A stretch of DNA of 64,000 nucleotides from Capnocytophaga sp. ARDL2 (GTDB lineage: Bacteria; Bacteroidota; Bacteroidia; Flavobacteriales; Flavobacteriaceae): positions 806,001 to 870,000 of the forward strand of contig NZ_CP168034.1 in assembly GCF_041530365.1 (NCBI RefSeq), written 5' to 3'. The notes under the pieces were generated by a model. That model saw nothing but the letters and a program-made list of their open reading frames with translations. It was not told the origin of the DNA and did not search any database. Of the stretch, positions 20,737 to 30,895 are shown piece after piece. Both the position numbers and the translations under genes were made by a program. Numbering within the stretch: position 1 is the first letter of the stretch; each line of letters begins with the position of its first letter.

Positions 20737-23700
20737 ATGAGAAAAATTACAAACAAAGAATTTAGATTCTTTAATCAAAAGAAAAGGAAATTGAGTAATT
20801 TCTTGTTCTTGTTGCTGTTTCTCTTCTCTGGTGGTTTATCTATAGCACAGATCAACTATCAGCAGAATTGGAATACAGTAACTAATTTAGGAGGTTGGGA
20901 TGGAGGATGGGGTAGTACTTCTACTCTTCCATGTGAAGGACCGAATTCTATACGAAGAAATTTATGGGGGTCAGCAACAAGTTCGAGTGTTAGAACACCA
21001 AATATTGGACCGTCAAATGGAGGCATAGTGACAATTACTTATGAATATAAAGTGATAGACTATGATTGGCAAATGCCAACTGTTCCAACACCAGGAGGAG
21101 ATTTTACCTTATATTGGGAATGGTCAACTTCTACAACAGGTCCTTGGACAGAGTTTGCACAGGTAGGAGGAGCTAATCACATTGTGTCTATGTCATGTGC
21201 CACTAAAACGCATACAGCAACTATTCCTGAAGTGTATTCTGATGAGTTTTATATACGAGCAAGAGGGGTAAGACATTCAGGAGATTTCTTTATGTATATT
21301 GATAATGTAAGTATTACTCAAGCAGCGTCAAGTTTGTGTATTCCACCTACGGGAGTTACATCGTCAAATATTACAAAAAATAGTGCGACAGTTTCTTGGA
21401 ATACTGATATTTTTGAAGCAACCGCAACGTTTCCATGGGAATTGAGAACATCTGGTAATGCAGGCTCGGGAGCTGCAGGATTGGTTCAATCTGGAACTGC
21501 AACTGGAACTTCTACTGTAAACTTTACAGGCTTATCACCTGCTACAGAATATCAATTCTATATCAGAACTAATTGTACAGCCACAAACCAAAGTATTTGG
21601 GTTCCTGTACCTCATATATTTACAACTATGTGTAATTATCCAGAAGTATTAACGACAACAGTTGGTACAATTTGTGGGTATGGTACAACTAACTTAGCAG
21701 CAACTGCTGAAGCAGGTGGTACTTTATATTGGTTTGAAAATCCTAATGCAGAATATGTGCATACAGGAGCTACTTTCGATACTCCAACATTAGAGGAAAA
21801 TACAACTTATTATGTAAAAGCAGGAGCGATAGCTCCTGGTGCAAATGTACAAGTAGGAAATGGGACAGCTATTTCAACAGCTCAAGGACAAAATCCATTT
21901 TACCATTCTTGGGGAGGATATAAACATCAATATATTTATACAGCTGAAGAATTATTAGCTGCTAATATTGCTCCAGGTCCGATTAACTCTGTTGGTTTCC
22001 AAGTTGTAACAGGAAGTTCTGTGGCAAGAAATAATTTTACTATTCATATAGGTTCAACAACTCAAGCTACAGCAACATCATCACATGTACAAGGGTTGAC
22101 TCAAGTATATTCAAATCCTGCTCAATCTGTAACTGCAGGAGATAATATATATCAATTTGATGCTCCATTTGTATGGGATGGTACAAGTAATATTGTTGTT
22201 CAAGTAAACTGGAGTAATGAAAATTATGGAAACTTTGGAGCTTCTGGTACCACTTTGTATCATACGGCCCCTACAACTCAAACTACAGTAACTTTTGCAG
22301 ATCAAAGAACAGCTCAACAATTATTGGAAACAGTAACAGGTGGAGTAATTAATGCTGCTGGACAATCAAGTGGAAATACTTCTACATCAGCTTTCCGTCC
22401 AAATACTTTATTTAATGCAACAGCTCTTTGTTTTTCACCAGCAACTGAAGTTGAGGTAACAATATCAACACCACCTACAGTTGCTCTGTCTGCAACAACA
22501 ATAGATGCATGTCAAGGTTCAGATTCAGAGTTGGTGACTGTAACAGCAGGATTGGAAGACTATGATGAGTTTGAATGGATTCCAAATACTGGTGTTTCTG
22601 GTAATAAAGATACAGGTTGGATTTTCAATTTGCAAGATTCACAAACCTATTCATTAGTTGCTTCTCAATCAAATGGAGCTTGTGCTAAAAGATTAGATTT
22701 TGAAGTAAATGTAATCAAATTAGGTTACCAAGATTTGGAAGAAGAATACACAGTATGTGTAGATGATGTGGTTAAATTATCTATTTTAAAAGAAAATCCA
22801 GTTGATAATTTATTGCCTGGACAAACTGTTTTTACAACAGGTTTTGAAAATGGAATCACAGGATTATCATTGGAAGGTACTGGAGGTACTATTACAGAAA
22901 TTACTAATTTAACAACAGAAGGTCAATCAGCCATCAGATGGACCCATGGATTCAATGCAAATAGTACATTGACAATCGATCAAACGTTTGATTTCTCTGA
23001 TGCAGAAGGATTACAGATTACTTTTGATAATATTGCAATATTAGAAGCTACACAACCAACATTTAATTGGGATTATGGTCGTTTGCAATATAGTTTAGAT
23101 GGAGGTGAATCTTGGTCAGACTTCCTTCCAGCTCATTATTTTGGAGGAAGTACAGCATTAACTCAAAATGTACGCTTTGCAAGATTTACTTATCCTGCTT
23201 GGGGAGGTTTGACTACTGCTGGTGATAATAATGATTTATGGCGTTCAGAGAAATTGATTTTGCCAAGACCTACTGGGAATGCATTTGATAATGTGAAAAT
23301 TCGTTTTGTATTAAAATCAGATGGAATAACTAATGTAGACGCATGGTATTTGGATAATGTAAAAGTATCTAAAATGGTACCTACAACTAAAGTGTGGTCA
23401 CCGGTAGATAAATTATACTTAGACGAAGCTAAGACTCAACCATATAATGGAGAGTCTGTAGGAGAGGTGTATTTCTCATCTGCTGTATCTGGAGAAATAC
23501 CTGTAACAGTAACAATTTCAGATTCAGGTAATTTGTGTGAAACGATTGTTGAAACTACTGTTGTTGTACCAAACATAACATTCCCAGGTTTAGATACTGA
23601 GGCATATTGTACTACGACATCTGTTGACGATTTAGATTTCCAAAGATCTCCTGGGGTTACTTACGAATGGTATGCTACTATGGCATCTCAAACTCCAATT

Positions 23701-25203
23701 ACTGAGATAGCAGCAAATGGTACTTATTTTGTGAAGTTGATTTCAGAATCGTGTGAAAGTGGAAAACAACCTGTTGATATTATTATTGTTGGAGGAGTAA
23801 ACGTAACGGTAAATAACAATCAAGAATTCTGTGAAGGTGCTACAGTAGCAAATCTTTCAGTAAATTCATTTACCCCTGGTGCTACTGTTCAATGGTTTGA
23901 TTCAGAAACGTCAACAACTCCTTTAGCATCAACAGCTACATTGCCAATCGGTACAAATACCTATTATGTAAATCAAGTATTGCATGGTTGTCAATCAACT
24001 AAAATACCTGTACAGGTTACAGTTTATGAAATGCCAACTCCGTTAACTCAAAGTGAAGTGGCAGTATGTTACAACACTACAGTTGGAACAGCTGTGTTGG
24101 ATGGAACAAATAACTTGAGATGGTATACATCTGAGACGGCAGCTAATCCATTAGGGGCAAACATCGTGTTGACAAATGCAGTTTACTATGTTGAAAAAAT
24201 CAATGGGGTTTGTGAAACAGAGAGAATGCCAGTTCAGGTTTCTATCTTATCTGAATTGAACGGATTCCAAGAAAATGTAATCGATATCTGTGGACCAGGT
24301 CAAGTTGGAGATTTAGAAGAGCATGTATCAGGAGTTGCTACAGGAGCAGTTGTAAAATGGTACAGTACTTCAAATGGTACTACGCCATTGGCTGATACTA
24401 CACCATTGGCAAATGGAGTATATTATGGAGAGCAACAATTAGATGACTGTGTAAGTAATAGAAAAGCAATTGTGGTAAGAGTTAACAGTTCTGTAGCTCC
24501 AGTTATTGCACCGCAATCTGTTTGTCAAAATACAAGAATCGAAGATATTGTATTGCCAACTACAACAGGAATTTCGTACCAATGGTTTGCAACTCCTGCA
24601 ACTGATGTAGCATTAGCCCCATCTACAGCTTTAGTGTCGCAAACCTATTATGTAAGAAGATTGCAAAATGGATGTTTGTCTGATGCAGCTTTAGTGTCAG
24701 TATCTGTAATTCCTACGCCAAGTGCACCAACAGGAGTTTCGCCTCAAGATTTGGAAGAAGGAAGCACAATTGCAGACATCGTAATGGAACAAGGAAGTAT
24801 CGAGTGGTATATTACTGAAGAAGATGCACATACGGGAACTAATCTATTGATGCCAAATATGCCAATCGTTGATGGAACTGTTTATTATGCAGTAATCGTT
24901 ACTCCGCAAGGATGTAGAAGTTTACCAACACCGATTGCAGTAAACGTAACAGTAGGAATCAATGATTTAGACGTTGCAAACTTGAAATTGTATCCAAACC
25001 CAACGGATTCAGTAATCAATATTTCTTACAAAGAAACAATTGATTCTATCGAAGTATATTCGATGACTGGTCAAAGATTGATGGTTCAAGATACAATATC
25101 AAATAATGTAACAGTTGATATGACAGAATTGCCAGCAGGAACTTACATGGTGAAGATTTCTGTAGGTCAAAACAGTCAAATCATCAAAGTTGTGAGAAAA
25201 TAA
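20737..25203 (+). CDS. Large type IX-secreted adhesin-like protein with Ig-like repeats
   Basis: 1488 residues from the ATG at 20737; the in-frame TTG two codons earlier is less likely. Layout: signal peptide (about 1-38, ending GGLSIAQ); a jelly-roll/MAM-like N-terminal part (about 40-195, ending FMYIDNVSITQ); a fibronectin type III domain (about 200-300, SATVSWNTD); further beta domains; then at least six roughly 80-residue Ig-like units, each marked by a TYYV-type strand and one paired Cys (for example NTYYVNQVLHGCQS, AVYYVEKINGVCE); and a type A sorting domain at the end (LKLYPNPTDSVINISY to IKVVRK). Predicted to cross the outer membrane through the type IX system and sit on the cell surface. 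No catalytic motif seen. It is monocistronic. Confidence 0.85.
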   Translation: MRKITNKEFRFFNQKKRKLSNFLFLLLFLFSGGLSIAQINYQQNWNTVTNLGGWDGGWGSTSTLPCEGPNSIRRNLWGSATSSSVRTPNIGPSNGGIVTITYEYKVIDYDWQMPTVPTPGGDFTLYWEWSTSTTGPWTEFAQVGGANHIVSMSCATKTHTATIPEVYSDEFYIRARGVRHSGDFFMYIDNVSITQAASSLCIPPTGVTSSNITKNSATVSWNTDIFEATATFPWELRTSGNAGSGAAGLVQSGTATGTSTVNFTGLSPATEYQFYIRTNCTATNQSIWVPVPHIFTTMCNYPEVLTTTVGTICGYGTTNLAATAEAGGTLYWFENPNAEYVHTGATFDTPTLEENTTYYVKAGAIAPGANVQVGNGTAISTAQGQNPFYHSWGGYKHQYIYTAEELLAANIAPGPINSVGFQVVTGSSVARNNFTIHIGSTTQATATSSHVQGLTQVYSNPAQSVTAGDNIYQFDAPFVWDGTSNIVVQVNWSNENYGNFGASGTTLYHTAPTTQTTVTFADQRTAQQLLETVTGGVINAAGQSSGNTSTSAFRPNTLFNATALCFSPATEVEVTISTPPTVALSATTIDACQGSDSELVTVTAGLEDYDEFEWIPNTGVSGNKDTGWIFNLQDSQTYSLVASQSNGACAKRLDFEVNVIKLGYQDLEEEYTVCVDDVVKLSILKENPVDNLLPGQTVFTTGFENGITGLSLEGTGGTITEITNLTTEGQSAIRWTHGFNANSTLTIDQTFDFSDAEGLQITFDNIAILEATQPTFNWDYGRLQYSLDGGESWSDFLPAHYFGGSTALTQNVRFARFTYPAWGGLTTAGDNNDLWRSEKLILPRPTGNAFDNVKIRFVLKSDGITNVDAWYLDNVKVSKMVPTTKVWSPVDKLYLDEAKTQPYNGESVGEVYFSSAVSGEIPVTVTISDSGNLCETIVETTVVVPNITFPGLDTEAYCTTTSVDDLDFQRSPGVTYEWYATMASQTPITEIAANGTYFVKLISESCESGKQPVDIIIVGGVNVTVNNNQEFCEGATVANLSVNSFTPGATVQWFDSETSTTPLASTATLPIGTNTYYVNQVLHGCQSTKIPVQVTVYEMPTPLTQSEVAVCYNTTVGTAVLDGTNNLRWYTSETAANPLGANIVLTNAVYYVEKINGVCETERMPVQVSILSELNGFQENVIDICGPGQVGDLEEHVSGVATGAVVKWYSTSNGTTPLADTTPLANGVYYGEQQLDDCVSNRKAIVVRVNSSVAPVIAPQSVCQNTRIEDIVLPTTTGISYQWFATPATDVALAPSTALVSQTYYVRRLQNGCLSDAALVSVSVIPTPSAPTGVSPQDLEEGSTIADIVMEQGSIEWYITEEDAHTGTNLLMPNMPIVDGTVYYAVIVTPQGCRSLPTPIAVNVTVGINDLDVANLKLYPNPTDSVINISYKETIDSIEVYSMTGQRLMVQDTISNNVTVDMTELPAGTYMVKISVGQNSQIIKVVRK

Positions 25204-25223
25204 TTTCAAAATACTAAAATAAT

Positions 25224-25257
25224 CAAAGGTTGTCAGAAATGGCAACCTTTGTTTTTT
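25224..25257 (+). terminator. Intrinsic terminator after the adhesin-like gene
   Basis: CAAAGGTTG pairs with CAACCTTTG around a 10-base loop, followed by TTTTTTG. Confidence 0.8.
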
Positions 25258-25300
25258 GTAAAAAAATAGGGTTCTATTAGTGAATGTTGTTAATTATCCT

Positions 25301-25308
25301 TATTTTTG
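25301..25308 (+). promoter_or_regulatory. Predicted -7 box of the acyl-CoA dehydrogenase gene
   Basis: TATTTTTG, 23 bases before the ATG at 25332. The -33 element is not clear. Confidence 0.5.
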
Positions 25309-25331
25309 TGGAAGAATATATTAAATACTTT

Positions 25332-26510
25332 ATGAAACCAGATTTATTTCAAGCTCCAGATTACTATCACTTAGATGATTTATTAACAGAGGAGCATAAA
25401 CTTGTAAGAGACGCCGCTCGTGCATGGGTAAAAAAAGAAGTTTCTCCAATTATTGAAGATTACGCTCAGAGAGCTGAATTTCCAAAACATTTACTTCCTG
25501 GATTGGGAGAAATCGGAGGATTTGGACCTTATATTCCTGTAGAATACGGAGGGGCTGGATTAGATCAAATTTCTTATGGATTGTTGATGCAAGAAATTGA
25601 AAGAGGAGATTCAGGAATTCGTTCGACTTCTTCGGTTCAATCTTCATTGGTAATGTATCCTATTTGGAAATACGGTAGCGAAGAACAAAAACAAAAATAT
25701 TTACCAAAATTAGCAACTGGTGAAATGATGGGGTGTTTTGGTTTGACAGAACCAGACCACGGATCAAATCCCGGTGGAATGATTACCAACTTCAAAGATA
25801 TGGGAGATCATTACTTGCTAAACGGTGCTAAAATGTGGATTTCAAATGCTCCTTTTGCTGATATAGCGGTAGTTTGGGCTAAAAACGAAGAAGGTCGTAT
25901 CCATGGGTTAATTGTTGAAAGAGGTATGGAAGGTTTTTCAACTCCAGAAACTCACAACAAATGGTCTTTGAGAGCTTCTGCAACAGGTGAATTGGTATTC
26001 AACGATGTGAAAGTTCCGAAAGAAAACTTATTGCCAGGAAAATCTGGATTAGGAGCACCACTAGGATGTTTAGATTCTGCTCGTTATGGAATCGCTTGGG
26101 GAGCTATCGGAGCGGCAATGGATTGCTACGACACAGCGTTGCGTTACTCTCAAGAAAGAGAGCAGTTTGGAAAACCAATCGGAGCATTTCAATTGCAACA
26201 AAAGAAATTGGCTGAAATGATTACAGAAATCACTAAAGCTCAATTATTAACTTGGCGTTTGGGAGTTTTGAGAAACGAAGGAAGAGCTACTTCTGCTCAA
26301 ATCTCGATGGCAAAACGAAACAATGTAAACATGGCATTGGAAATTGCTCGTGAAGCTCGTCAAATGTTAGGAGGTATGGGGATTACAGGTGAATACTCAA
26401 TCATGCGACATATGATGAACTTAGAATCTGTAGTAACTTACGAAGGTACACACGATATTCACTTGTTGATTACCGGTTTGGATGTAACAGGATTCAACGC
26501 TTTTAAATAA
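25332..26510 (+). CDS. Acyl-CoA dehydrogenase, glutaryl-CoA dehydrogenase type
   Basis: 392 residues from the ATG at 25332. An in-frame extension to 25284 would begin upstream of the promoter box. FAD flavoenzyme of the acyl-CoA dehydrogenase fold. Signature FGLTEPDHGSNPGGM in the flavin region, LLPGKSGLGAPLGCLDSARYGIAWG, and the catalytic base Glu in TYEGTHDIHLLITG, the arrangement of glutaryl-CoA dehydrogenase (oxidation and decarboxylation of glutaryl-CoA to crotonyl-CoA in lysine and tryptophan breakdown). Substrate choice is inferred from this motif. Monocistronic, with a terminator right behind. Confidence 0.85.
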   Translation: MKPDLFQAPDYYHLDDLLTEEHKLVRDAARAWVKKEVSPIIEDYAQRAEFPKHLLPGLGEIGGFGPYIPVEYGGAGLDQISYGLLMQEIERGDSGIRSTSSVQSSLVMYPIWKYGSEEQKQKYLPKLATGEMMGCFGLTEPDHGSNPGGMITNFKDMGDHYLLNGAKMWISNAPFADIAVVWAKNEEGRIHGLIVERGMEGFSTPETHNKWSLRASATGELVFNDVKVPKENLLPGKSGLGAPLGCLDSARYGIAWGAIGAAMDCYDTALRYSQEREQFGKPIGAFQLQQKKLAEMITEITKAQLLTWRLGVLRNEGRATSAQISMAKRNNVNMALEIAREARQMLGGMGITGEYSIMRHMMNLESVVTYEGTHDIHLLITGLDVTGFNAFK

Positions 26511-26517
26511 GACTTTT

Positions 26518-26550
26518 AAAAATGCTTTTCTTTTTAGAAAGGCATTTTTA
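26518..26550 (+). terminator. Intrinsic terminator after the acyl-CoA dehydrogenase gene
   Basis: AAAAATGC-TTTTCT pairs with AGAAAG-GCATTTTT around a T4 loop. The following 26570-26633 is low-complexity (repeats of the AAATCTTCAAATTT kind). Confidence 0.75.
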
Positions 26551-26633
26551 GTTTGAAAATGAGCTTAATTTCCAAACCTTCAAATCTTCAAATTTCCCAA
26601 TCTCTTAATTTCTAAATCTTTCAATCTATAATA

Positions 26634-27395
26634 ATGAACATCAATCAATCGATACAAAAACAAAAGACACAATTATTACACCATTCGTTGTATAGCAAAG
26701 TACAGAAAATTGAAGACTTGTACTGTTTTTTAGAAAATCATGTTTATGCTGTATGGGATTTTATGTCGTTGCTAAAAGCCCTGCAAAATAGTTTGACCTG
26801 CACTACTACACCTTGGCTTCCTGTAGGAAATCCAGAAATTCGTTATTTAATTAATGAAATTGTCGTAGCCGAAGAAACTGATTTGACAATCGACGGAAAA
26901 CGCCAAAGTCATTATGAAATGTATGTAGATGCGATGAAGCAATGTGGAGCGTCAACAAAACAATTAGATGTTTTTATTTCATTAGTAGAGCAGTCAAAAA
27001 ATGTTTTTCAAGCAATAGCTCAAAGTGAGTTACATCCAAAGGTAAAAGAGTTTTTAGAATTTACTTTTCGAGTGATAGAAAATGGAAAACCACACGAAAT
27101 TGCCGCTGTTTTTACTTTTGGTCGTGAAGATTTGATTCCAAATATGTTTACAGAGATTTTGCGAAATTTTCAAGAAAATCTCACCGATATAGATTTGACT
27201 AAATTGATTTATTATTTCGAACGACATATCGAATTAGATGCTGACGAACATGGACCAATGGCGATGCAGATGATAAGTGAACTCTGTGGCGATTCTTCTC
27301 AAAAATGGAAAGAAGCTGAATGGGTGTCTATTGCAGCTTTGGAAAAACGCATCGGACTTTGGGATGCTATAGAAGAGCAGATAGATGGTAAATGA
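26634..27395 (+). CDS. DUF3050 domain-containing protein (heme-oxygenase-like fold)
   Basis: 253 residues. Contains the DUF3050 features: FLENHVYAVWDFMSLLKALQ near the start, LINEIVVAEETDL, SHYEMYVDAM, a mid FTFGREDLIPNMF and the late EHGPMAMQMI. The helical fold and spaced His/Glu residues recall heme-oxygenase-like di-iron proteins, but no activity is proven for the family. Soluble, without a signal peptide. It is closed by a bidirectional terminator shared with rpmE. Confidence 0.8.
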   Translation: MNINQSIQKQKTQLLHHSLYSKVQKIEDLYCFLENHVYAVWDFMSLLKALQNSLTCTTTPWLPVGNPEIRYLINEIVVAEETDLTIDGKRQSHYEMYVDAMKQCGASTKQLDVFISLVEQSKNVFQAIAQSELHPKVKEFLEFTFRVIENGKPHEIAAVFTFGREDLIPNMFTEILRNFQENLTDIDLTKLIYYFERHIELDADEHGPMAMQMISELCGDSSQKWKEAEWVSIAALEKRIGLWDAIEEQIDGK

Positions 27396-27398
27396 TAA

Positions 27399-27431
27399 CA
27401 ATAAAACCTTCCATTTCGGAAGGTTTTATTG
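27399..27431. terminator. Bidirectional intrinsic terminator
   Basis: CAATAAAACCTTCC pairs perfectly with GGAAGGTTTTATTG around ATTTC. It serves the DUF3050 gene and rpmE, which converge here. Confidence 0.88.
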
Positions 27432-27448
27432 TTTTATAAATACAAAAA

Positions 27449-27700
27449 TTATTTTTTGAATTTCGCGTATTTTGATTTGAATTTGTCGATACGACCTGCT
27501 GTATCGATCAATTTCGATTTACCAGTATAGAAAGGGTGAGATGTACGAGAAATCTCCATTTTGTAAACTGGATACTCTACTCCGTCCACTTCAATTGTTT
27601 CTTTTGTTTCTACTGTTGATTTTGTAATGAACACATCATCGTTTGACATGTCTTTGAATGCTACTAATCTGTAATTTTCTGGGTGAATACCTTTTCTCAT
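27449..27700 (-). CDS. rpmE2: 50S ribosomal protein L31 type B
   Basis: 83 residues, the longer type B form. Starts MRKGIHPENYRLVAFKDMS and contains SRTSHPFYTGKSKLIDTAGRIDKF. The CxxC zinc ribbon of type A L31 is missing, so it is a zinc-independent paralogue form; this is the normal sole L31 of many Bacteroidota. It has its own promoter inside the 3' end of the upstream peptidase gene and a 100-base leader. Confidence 0.95.
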   Translation of the reverse strand: MRKGIHPENYRLVAFKDMSNDDVFITKSTVETKETIEVDGVEYPVYKMEISRTSHPFYTGKSKLIDTAGRIDKFKSKYAKFKK

Positions 27701-27808
27701 GATAAATCTTTAATTTAATGACTGCTACCAGTTTCGAAGCTTTTATTGCTAAAAGGTGTAAACCAATCAACAGCCTTTTGTTATTGTTAATATTTTAAAT
27801 TCAGTTGG

Positions 27809-27838
27809 CAAATTTACATATTTTTATTTTACCTGCAA
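27809..27838 (-). promoter_or_regulatory. Predicted rpmE promoter
   Basis: Minus strand: TTG (27838-27836), 19-base spacer, TAAATTTG (27816-27809). The -33 element lies inside the last codons of the peptidase gene at 27824. The transcript would have a leader of roughly 100 bases before the L31 ATG. Confidence 0.65.
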
Positions 27839-29041
27839 ATTTTGTAAGCCTAATTTTTTCGCAATTGCTTTTGGCACTGCATTTTTATGCAACATAATGT
27901 CGGTTGTTTTCAATTTTACATACTCTTTTGTCATGTACATATACCCTTTGTAGTCGTTGCTTGCTCCCCAAGAGTTTTTGATGATGTAATACTCTTTTCC
28001 GTTTTGGTCTTTCGCAATTCCTACAATGTGCATACCGTGGTCGTCTTGCGTTTCGTAGTTGTCAAAAGCCGCTTGTCTTTGCTCTTCTGTGGTTACTTTT
28101 TCAGGTTTTGGTCCGTTGAACATATCAGCTCTTTGCTCTGCTGTCATATCTGCATAATCGATTTCTGGCACATAAGCTACACCGTTTTTCCAGCTAAATC
28201 CTTTTTCAGAAACATCTCCTGCCCAAGCAACTGTATATCCGTTTTTCAAAGCAGAGTCAATGATTTCTATCAATTCATTCATGCGTACATTATATACCTG
28301 ATCAAACGACCAGTTGTCTGGCACCAACAATACAAATTTTGAATAATATGGATATTCTTTGAATGATGAAATTTCAACATAATCATCCATATTCAATCCT
28401 ACCACTTCTTTAGCAAATGTATGTGGAGTGTATTTTTTGCCTTCGTAAGTAAACTCAGCTGGATATTCTCCTAAATAACTGTCAATTACTGCTGTGTAGG
28501 CTTTTTCCCAGTTAGGTGTCAATTTTCCATTTGGATTTTTTACGATTGCTCCCAACATTGCTTCCAAAATCGCCGACATTTCTGCCATTTGATTTCTCTT
28601 TGTACCGTAATTCAATCCTTCATAAACCGAACGAGGCACTGTTCCATATTTTTTGAAAGTATTGGTTACATCGTGAAAGGCTCCACCTTCACCCAAAGTC
28701 AATGCTCCGTGCATACGTACATACATTTTTCCTTTTTCGATATAGGCATTTCTCGCAGTAAAAATTTGCGACAATTCCACTGGTTTTTTACCTGTACGAA
28801 TCATTTCTGACTCTAAAAATGAATTGGCAGAATACGACCAACATGTACCAGACGAGCCTTGATCTTTGATAAATGTATTTTCCAAGTTGATTACATCTGT
28901 AAATTGGAAAGCTTCTTTACTGTTGGCACTCTGGTTGTTTTTTACTCTGTTGATTAGCTCGTCTTGAGCGTGTGTTGTTCCTACTGATGAAAGGGCAATA
29001 AATAATGCCGCAATCATTGCTTTTGTTTTTGCTTTAAACAT
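27824..29041 (-). CDS. Secreted C1 family cysteine peptidase (aminopeptidase C / bleomycin hydrolase type)
   Basis: 405 residues. Signal peptide 1-25 (ending GTTHAQ). Papain-fold catalytic residues: Cys in DQGSSGTCWSYSA (about residue 67), His in DDHGMHIVGIA and Asn in IIKNSWG. The long insertion between Cys and His is typical of the C1B/PepC branch, which releases N-terminal amino acids; the signal peptide places this one in the periplasm or outside. A protein-digesting role in nutrition is plausible. It appears monocistronic; no clear promoter box upstream. Confidence 0.88.
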   Translation of the reverse strand: MFKAKTKAMIAALFIALSSVGTTHAQDELINRVKNNQSANSKEAFQFTDVINLENTFIKDQGSSGTCWSYSANSFLESEMIRTGKKPVELSQIFTARNAYIEKGKMYVRMHGALTLGEGGAFHDVTNTFKKYGTVPRSVYEGLNYGTKRNQMAEMSAILEAMLGAIVKNPNGKLTPNWEKAYTAVIDSYLGEYPAEFTYEGKKYTPHTFAKEVVGLNMDDYVEISSFKEYPYYSKFVLLVPDNWSFDQVYNVRMNELIEIIDSALKNGYTVAWAGDVSEKGFSWKNGVAYVPEIDYADMTAEQRADMFNGPKPEKVTTEEQRQAAFDNYETQDDHGMHIVGIAKDQNGKEYYIIKNSWGASNDYKGYMYMTKEYVKLKTTDIMLHKNAVPKAIAKKLGLQNLQVK

Positions 29042-29094
29042 AAAGTTTATTGTTATTTTAAATGTTAAATTTTAAATTAAGAAGTCATCTTGAC

Positions 29095-29297
29095 TTTTTT
29101 TCTCACGCAGATTTCGCAGATAATCACAGATCTTTTTCTGAAATGATTAAAAAAAATGCACTTAAAAACGATTAAACCTACGGTCTAAAGCATATTACCG
29201 CAGATTTTGTTTTTTTTGATTTATCAGAAAAACATCAGCGAAAATCAAATCAACAGAAAAAATTATAAAAATCTGTCTTTATCAGCGTGAAATAAAA
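29095..29297 (-). repeat. Dispersed MITE-like repeat, copy A
   Basis: Non-coding element of about 200 bp ended by imperfect inverted repeats: TTTTCTCACGCAGATT at one side, ATCAGCGTGAAATAAA at the other. Its reverse complement aligns with the element at 39713-39868 in at least four blocks (for example ACAAAATCTGCG and GCTGATGTTTTT). Together with flanking AT-rich sequence it fills the gene-free stretch 29042-29382; I see nothing else there. Confidence 0.7.
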
Positions 29298-29382
29298 CTA
29301 AATTTTAAAAGTCGGGATAACTTCTAAAGAATTTATGACTTAATATAAAACATTATTTTCTTAATTCAGGGATTTTTGCTTA

Positions 29383-29565
29383 TTACTTCTGAAAAAAATG
29401 ATTGCGATTGTATTTTTTTTCATCTAACACATCATAATACAAAGCATGTTTCCCTCTGAAAAATGATTTTTTATAAAGTCGATTTTTGGGTAAAAACTTT
29501 GAAAGAAAGTAAGGATTTTTTCTTATTTCTTTTTCAGCTTTTTCTACTTGTTCAATGATTTTCAT
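29383..29565 (-). CDS. Small hypothetical protein downstream of hemL
   Basis: 60 residues, very basic (MKIIEQVEKAEKEIRKNPYF, then KNRLYKKSFFRGKH). It starts 42 bases after the hemL stop on the same strand. I recognise no domain. Composition is consistent with a real but short protein, yet lysine- and asparagine-rich frames arise easily in this AT-rich genome. Confidence 0.3.
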   Translation of the reverse strand: MKIIEQVEKAEKEIRKNPYFLSKFLPKNRLYKKSFFRGKHALYYDVLDEKKYNRNHFFQK

Positions 29566-29607
29566 AGAATAAATCGAACTAAAATTTCTGCGGTTCCAAT
29601 TTTCAAA

Positions 29608-30888
29608 TTACCTCGTAACCTCTTCGATTTTTGCGATGGTTTCGTGCAAATCTTCGTAAGTCAAAGCGTCGGTGATAAACCAAGTTTCGTAAGACGACGG
29701 AGCTATATAAATTCCCCTTTCCAACAAATCGTGGAAGAATTTTTTAAATTCTGGTGTATCGGCTTTCGCAGCATCTTCAAAATTTTCAACTTTTCCTTCG
29801 CAGAAAAAGATAGAAATCATCGAACCCACACGATTTACCACAAATGTTTTGTTGTTTTTGGTCAAAACTTCACGGATTCCTTTTTCTAAATATGCTGTTT
29901 TTGCTTCTAATCTATCGAATAATTCTTTGTCATTGTTGATAGATTGCAACATCGTTAATCCTGCTGCCATTGCCAATGGATTTCCAGACAATGTACCTGC
30001 TTGATAAACAGGACCAACAGGAGCTAAACAATCCATAATTTCATTTCTCGCAGCAAAAGCACCTACAGGCAAACCTCCCCCTATTACTTTTCCAAAACAA
30101 ACAATGTCGGCATCAATACCAAATAATTCTTGAGCGCCACCTTTTGCCAAACGAAAACCTGTCATTACCTCATCAAAAATCAACAAGGCATTGTTTTCCG
30201 TACACACCTCTCTCAATTTTTTCAAAAAGTCGTTTACTGGTGGTACACACCCCATGTTTCCAGCTACTGGCTCGATGATAACACAAGCGATTTCGTCTTT
30301 GTTGGCTTCGAAAAGGGCTTTTACAGACTCGATGTCGTTGTAGTCAGACAATAAAGTGTCTTGTACTGTACCCTTGGTAACACCCGGACTTGAAGGCACG
30401 CCAAAAGTTGATAATCCACTACCTGCGGCAATCAAAAACGAATCGGAATGTCCGTGGTAGCAACCTCTAAATTTGATGATTTTTTCGCGTTTTGTATATC
30501 CTCTTGCCAAACGTACTGCACTCATACAAGCCTCTGTACCAGAGTTTACAAAACGGATTTTGTCGATGTTTGGAACCATTTCTACTGCCAATTTTGCAAT
30601 TTCTGTTTCAATGGCAGTTGGTGTTCCAAACGAAGTTCCTTGTTTTGTTTTTTCAATTACTGCTTCAACCACAGGAGGAAACGCATGACCCAAAATCATC
30701 GGCCCCCAAGAGTTGATGTAATCAATGTATTTGCGGTCGTCTTCGTCGTAAAGATATGCTCCTTTGGCAGATTTTACATAAATAGGTGTTCCACCAACCG
30801 ATTTAAATGCACGAACAGGTGAGTTTACCCCACCTGGAATATAGTTTGAAGCTTCTACGAAAAGCTCTTTACTTCTTTGGTATAACAT
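29608..30888 (-). CDS. hemL: Glutamate-1-semialdehyde 2,1-aminomutase
   Basis: 426 residues. PLP enzyme making 5-aminolevulinate in the C5 heme pathway. Motifs: [11 protein letters not shown] near the start, [22 protein letters not shown] and the PLP lysine region [15 protein letters not shown]. Length and start match the family. It follows the glucosaminidase gene after 7 bases and so is probably the third gene of a transcript beginning with the PLP enzyme at 32571. No other heme genes are in the window. Confidence 0.96.
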   Translation of the reverse strand: MLYQRSKELFVEASNYIPGGVNSPVRAFKSVGGTPIYVKSAKGAYLYDEDDRKYIDYINSWGPMILGHAFPPVVEAVIEKTKQGTSFGTPTAIETEIAKLAVEMVPNIDKIRFVNSGTEACMSAVRLARGYTKREKIIKFRGCYHGHSDSFLIAAGSGLSTFGVPSSPGVTKGTVQDTLLSDYNDIESVKALFEANKDEIACVIIEPVAGNMGCVPPVNDFLKKLREVCTENNALLIFDEVMTGFRLAKGGAQELFGIDADIVCFGKVIGGGLPVGAFAARNEIMDCLAPVGPVYQAGTLSGNPLAMAAGLTMLQSINNDKELFDRLEAKTAYLEKGIREVLTKNNKTFVVNRVGSMISIFFCEGKVENFEDAAKADTPEFKKFFHDLLERGIYIAPSSYETWFITDALTYEDLHETIAKIEEVTR

Positions 30889-30895
30889 AAGTTTT

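Noticed and set aside
29042..29382. CRISPR array suggested by repeated CGCAGAT/ATCTGCG words
   Set aside because: Spacing is irregular, words are inverted as well as direct, and no cas genes are nearby; the dispersed-repeat explanation fits better.
30448..30822. Plus-strand open frames of 70-124 codons opposite hemL
   Set aside because: Antisense shadows of a fully conserved hemL; no signals of their own.
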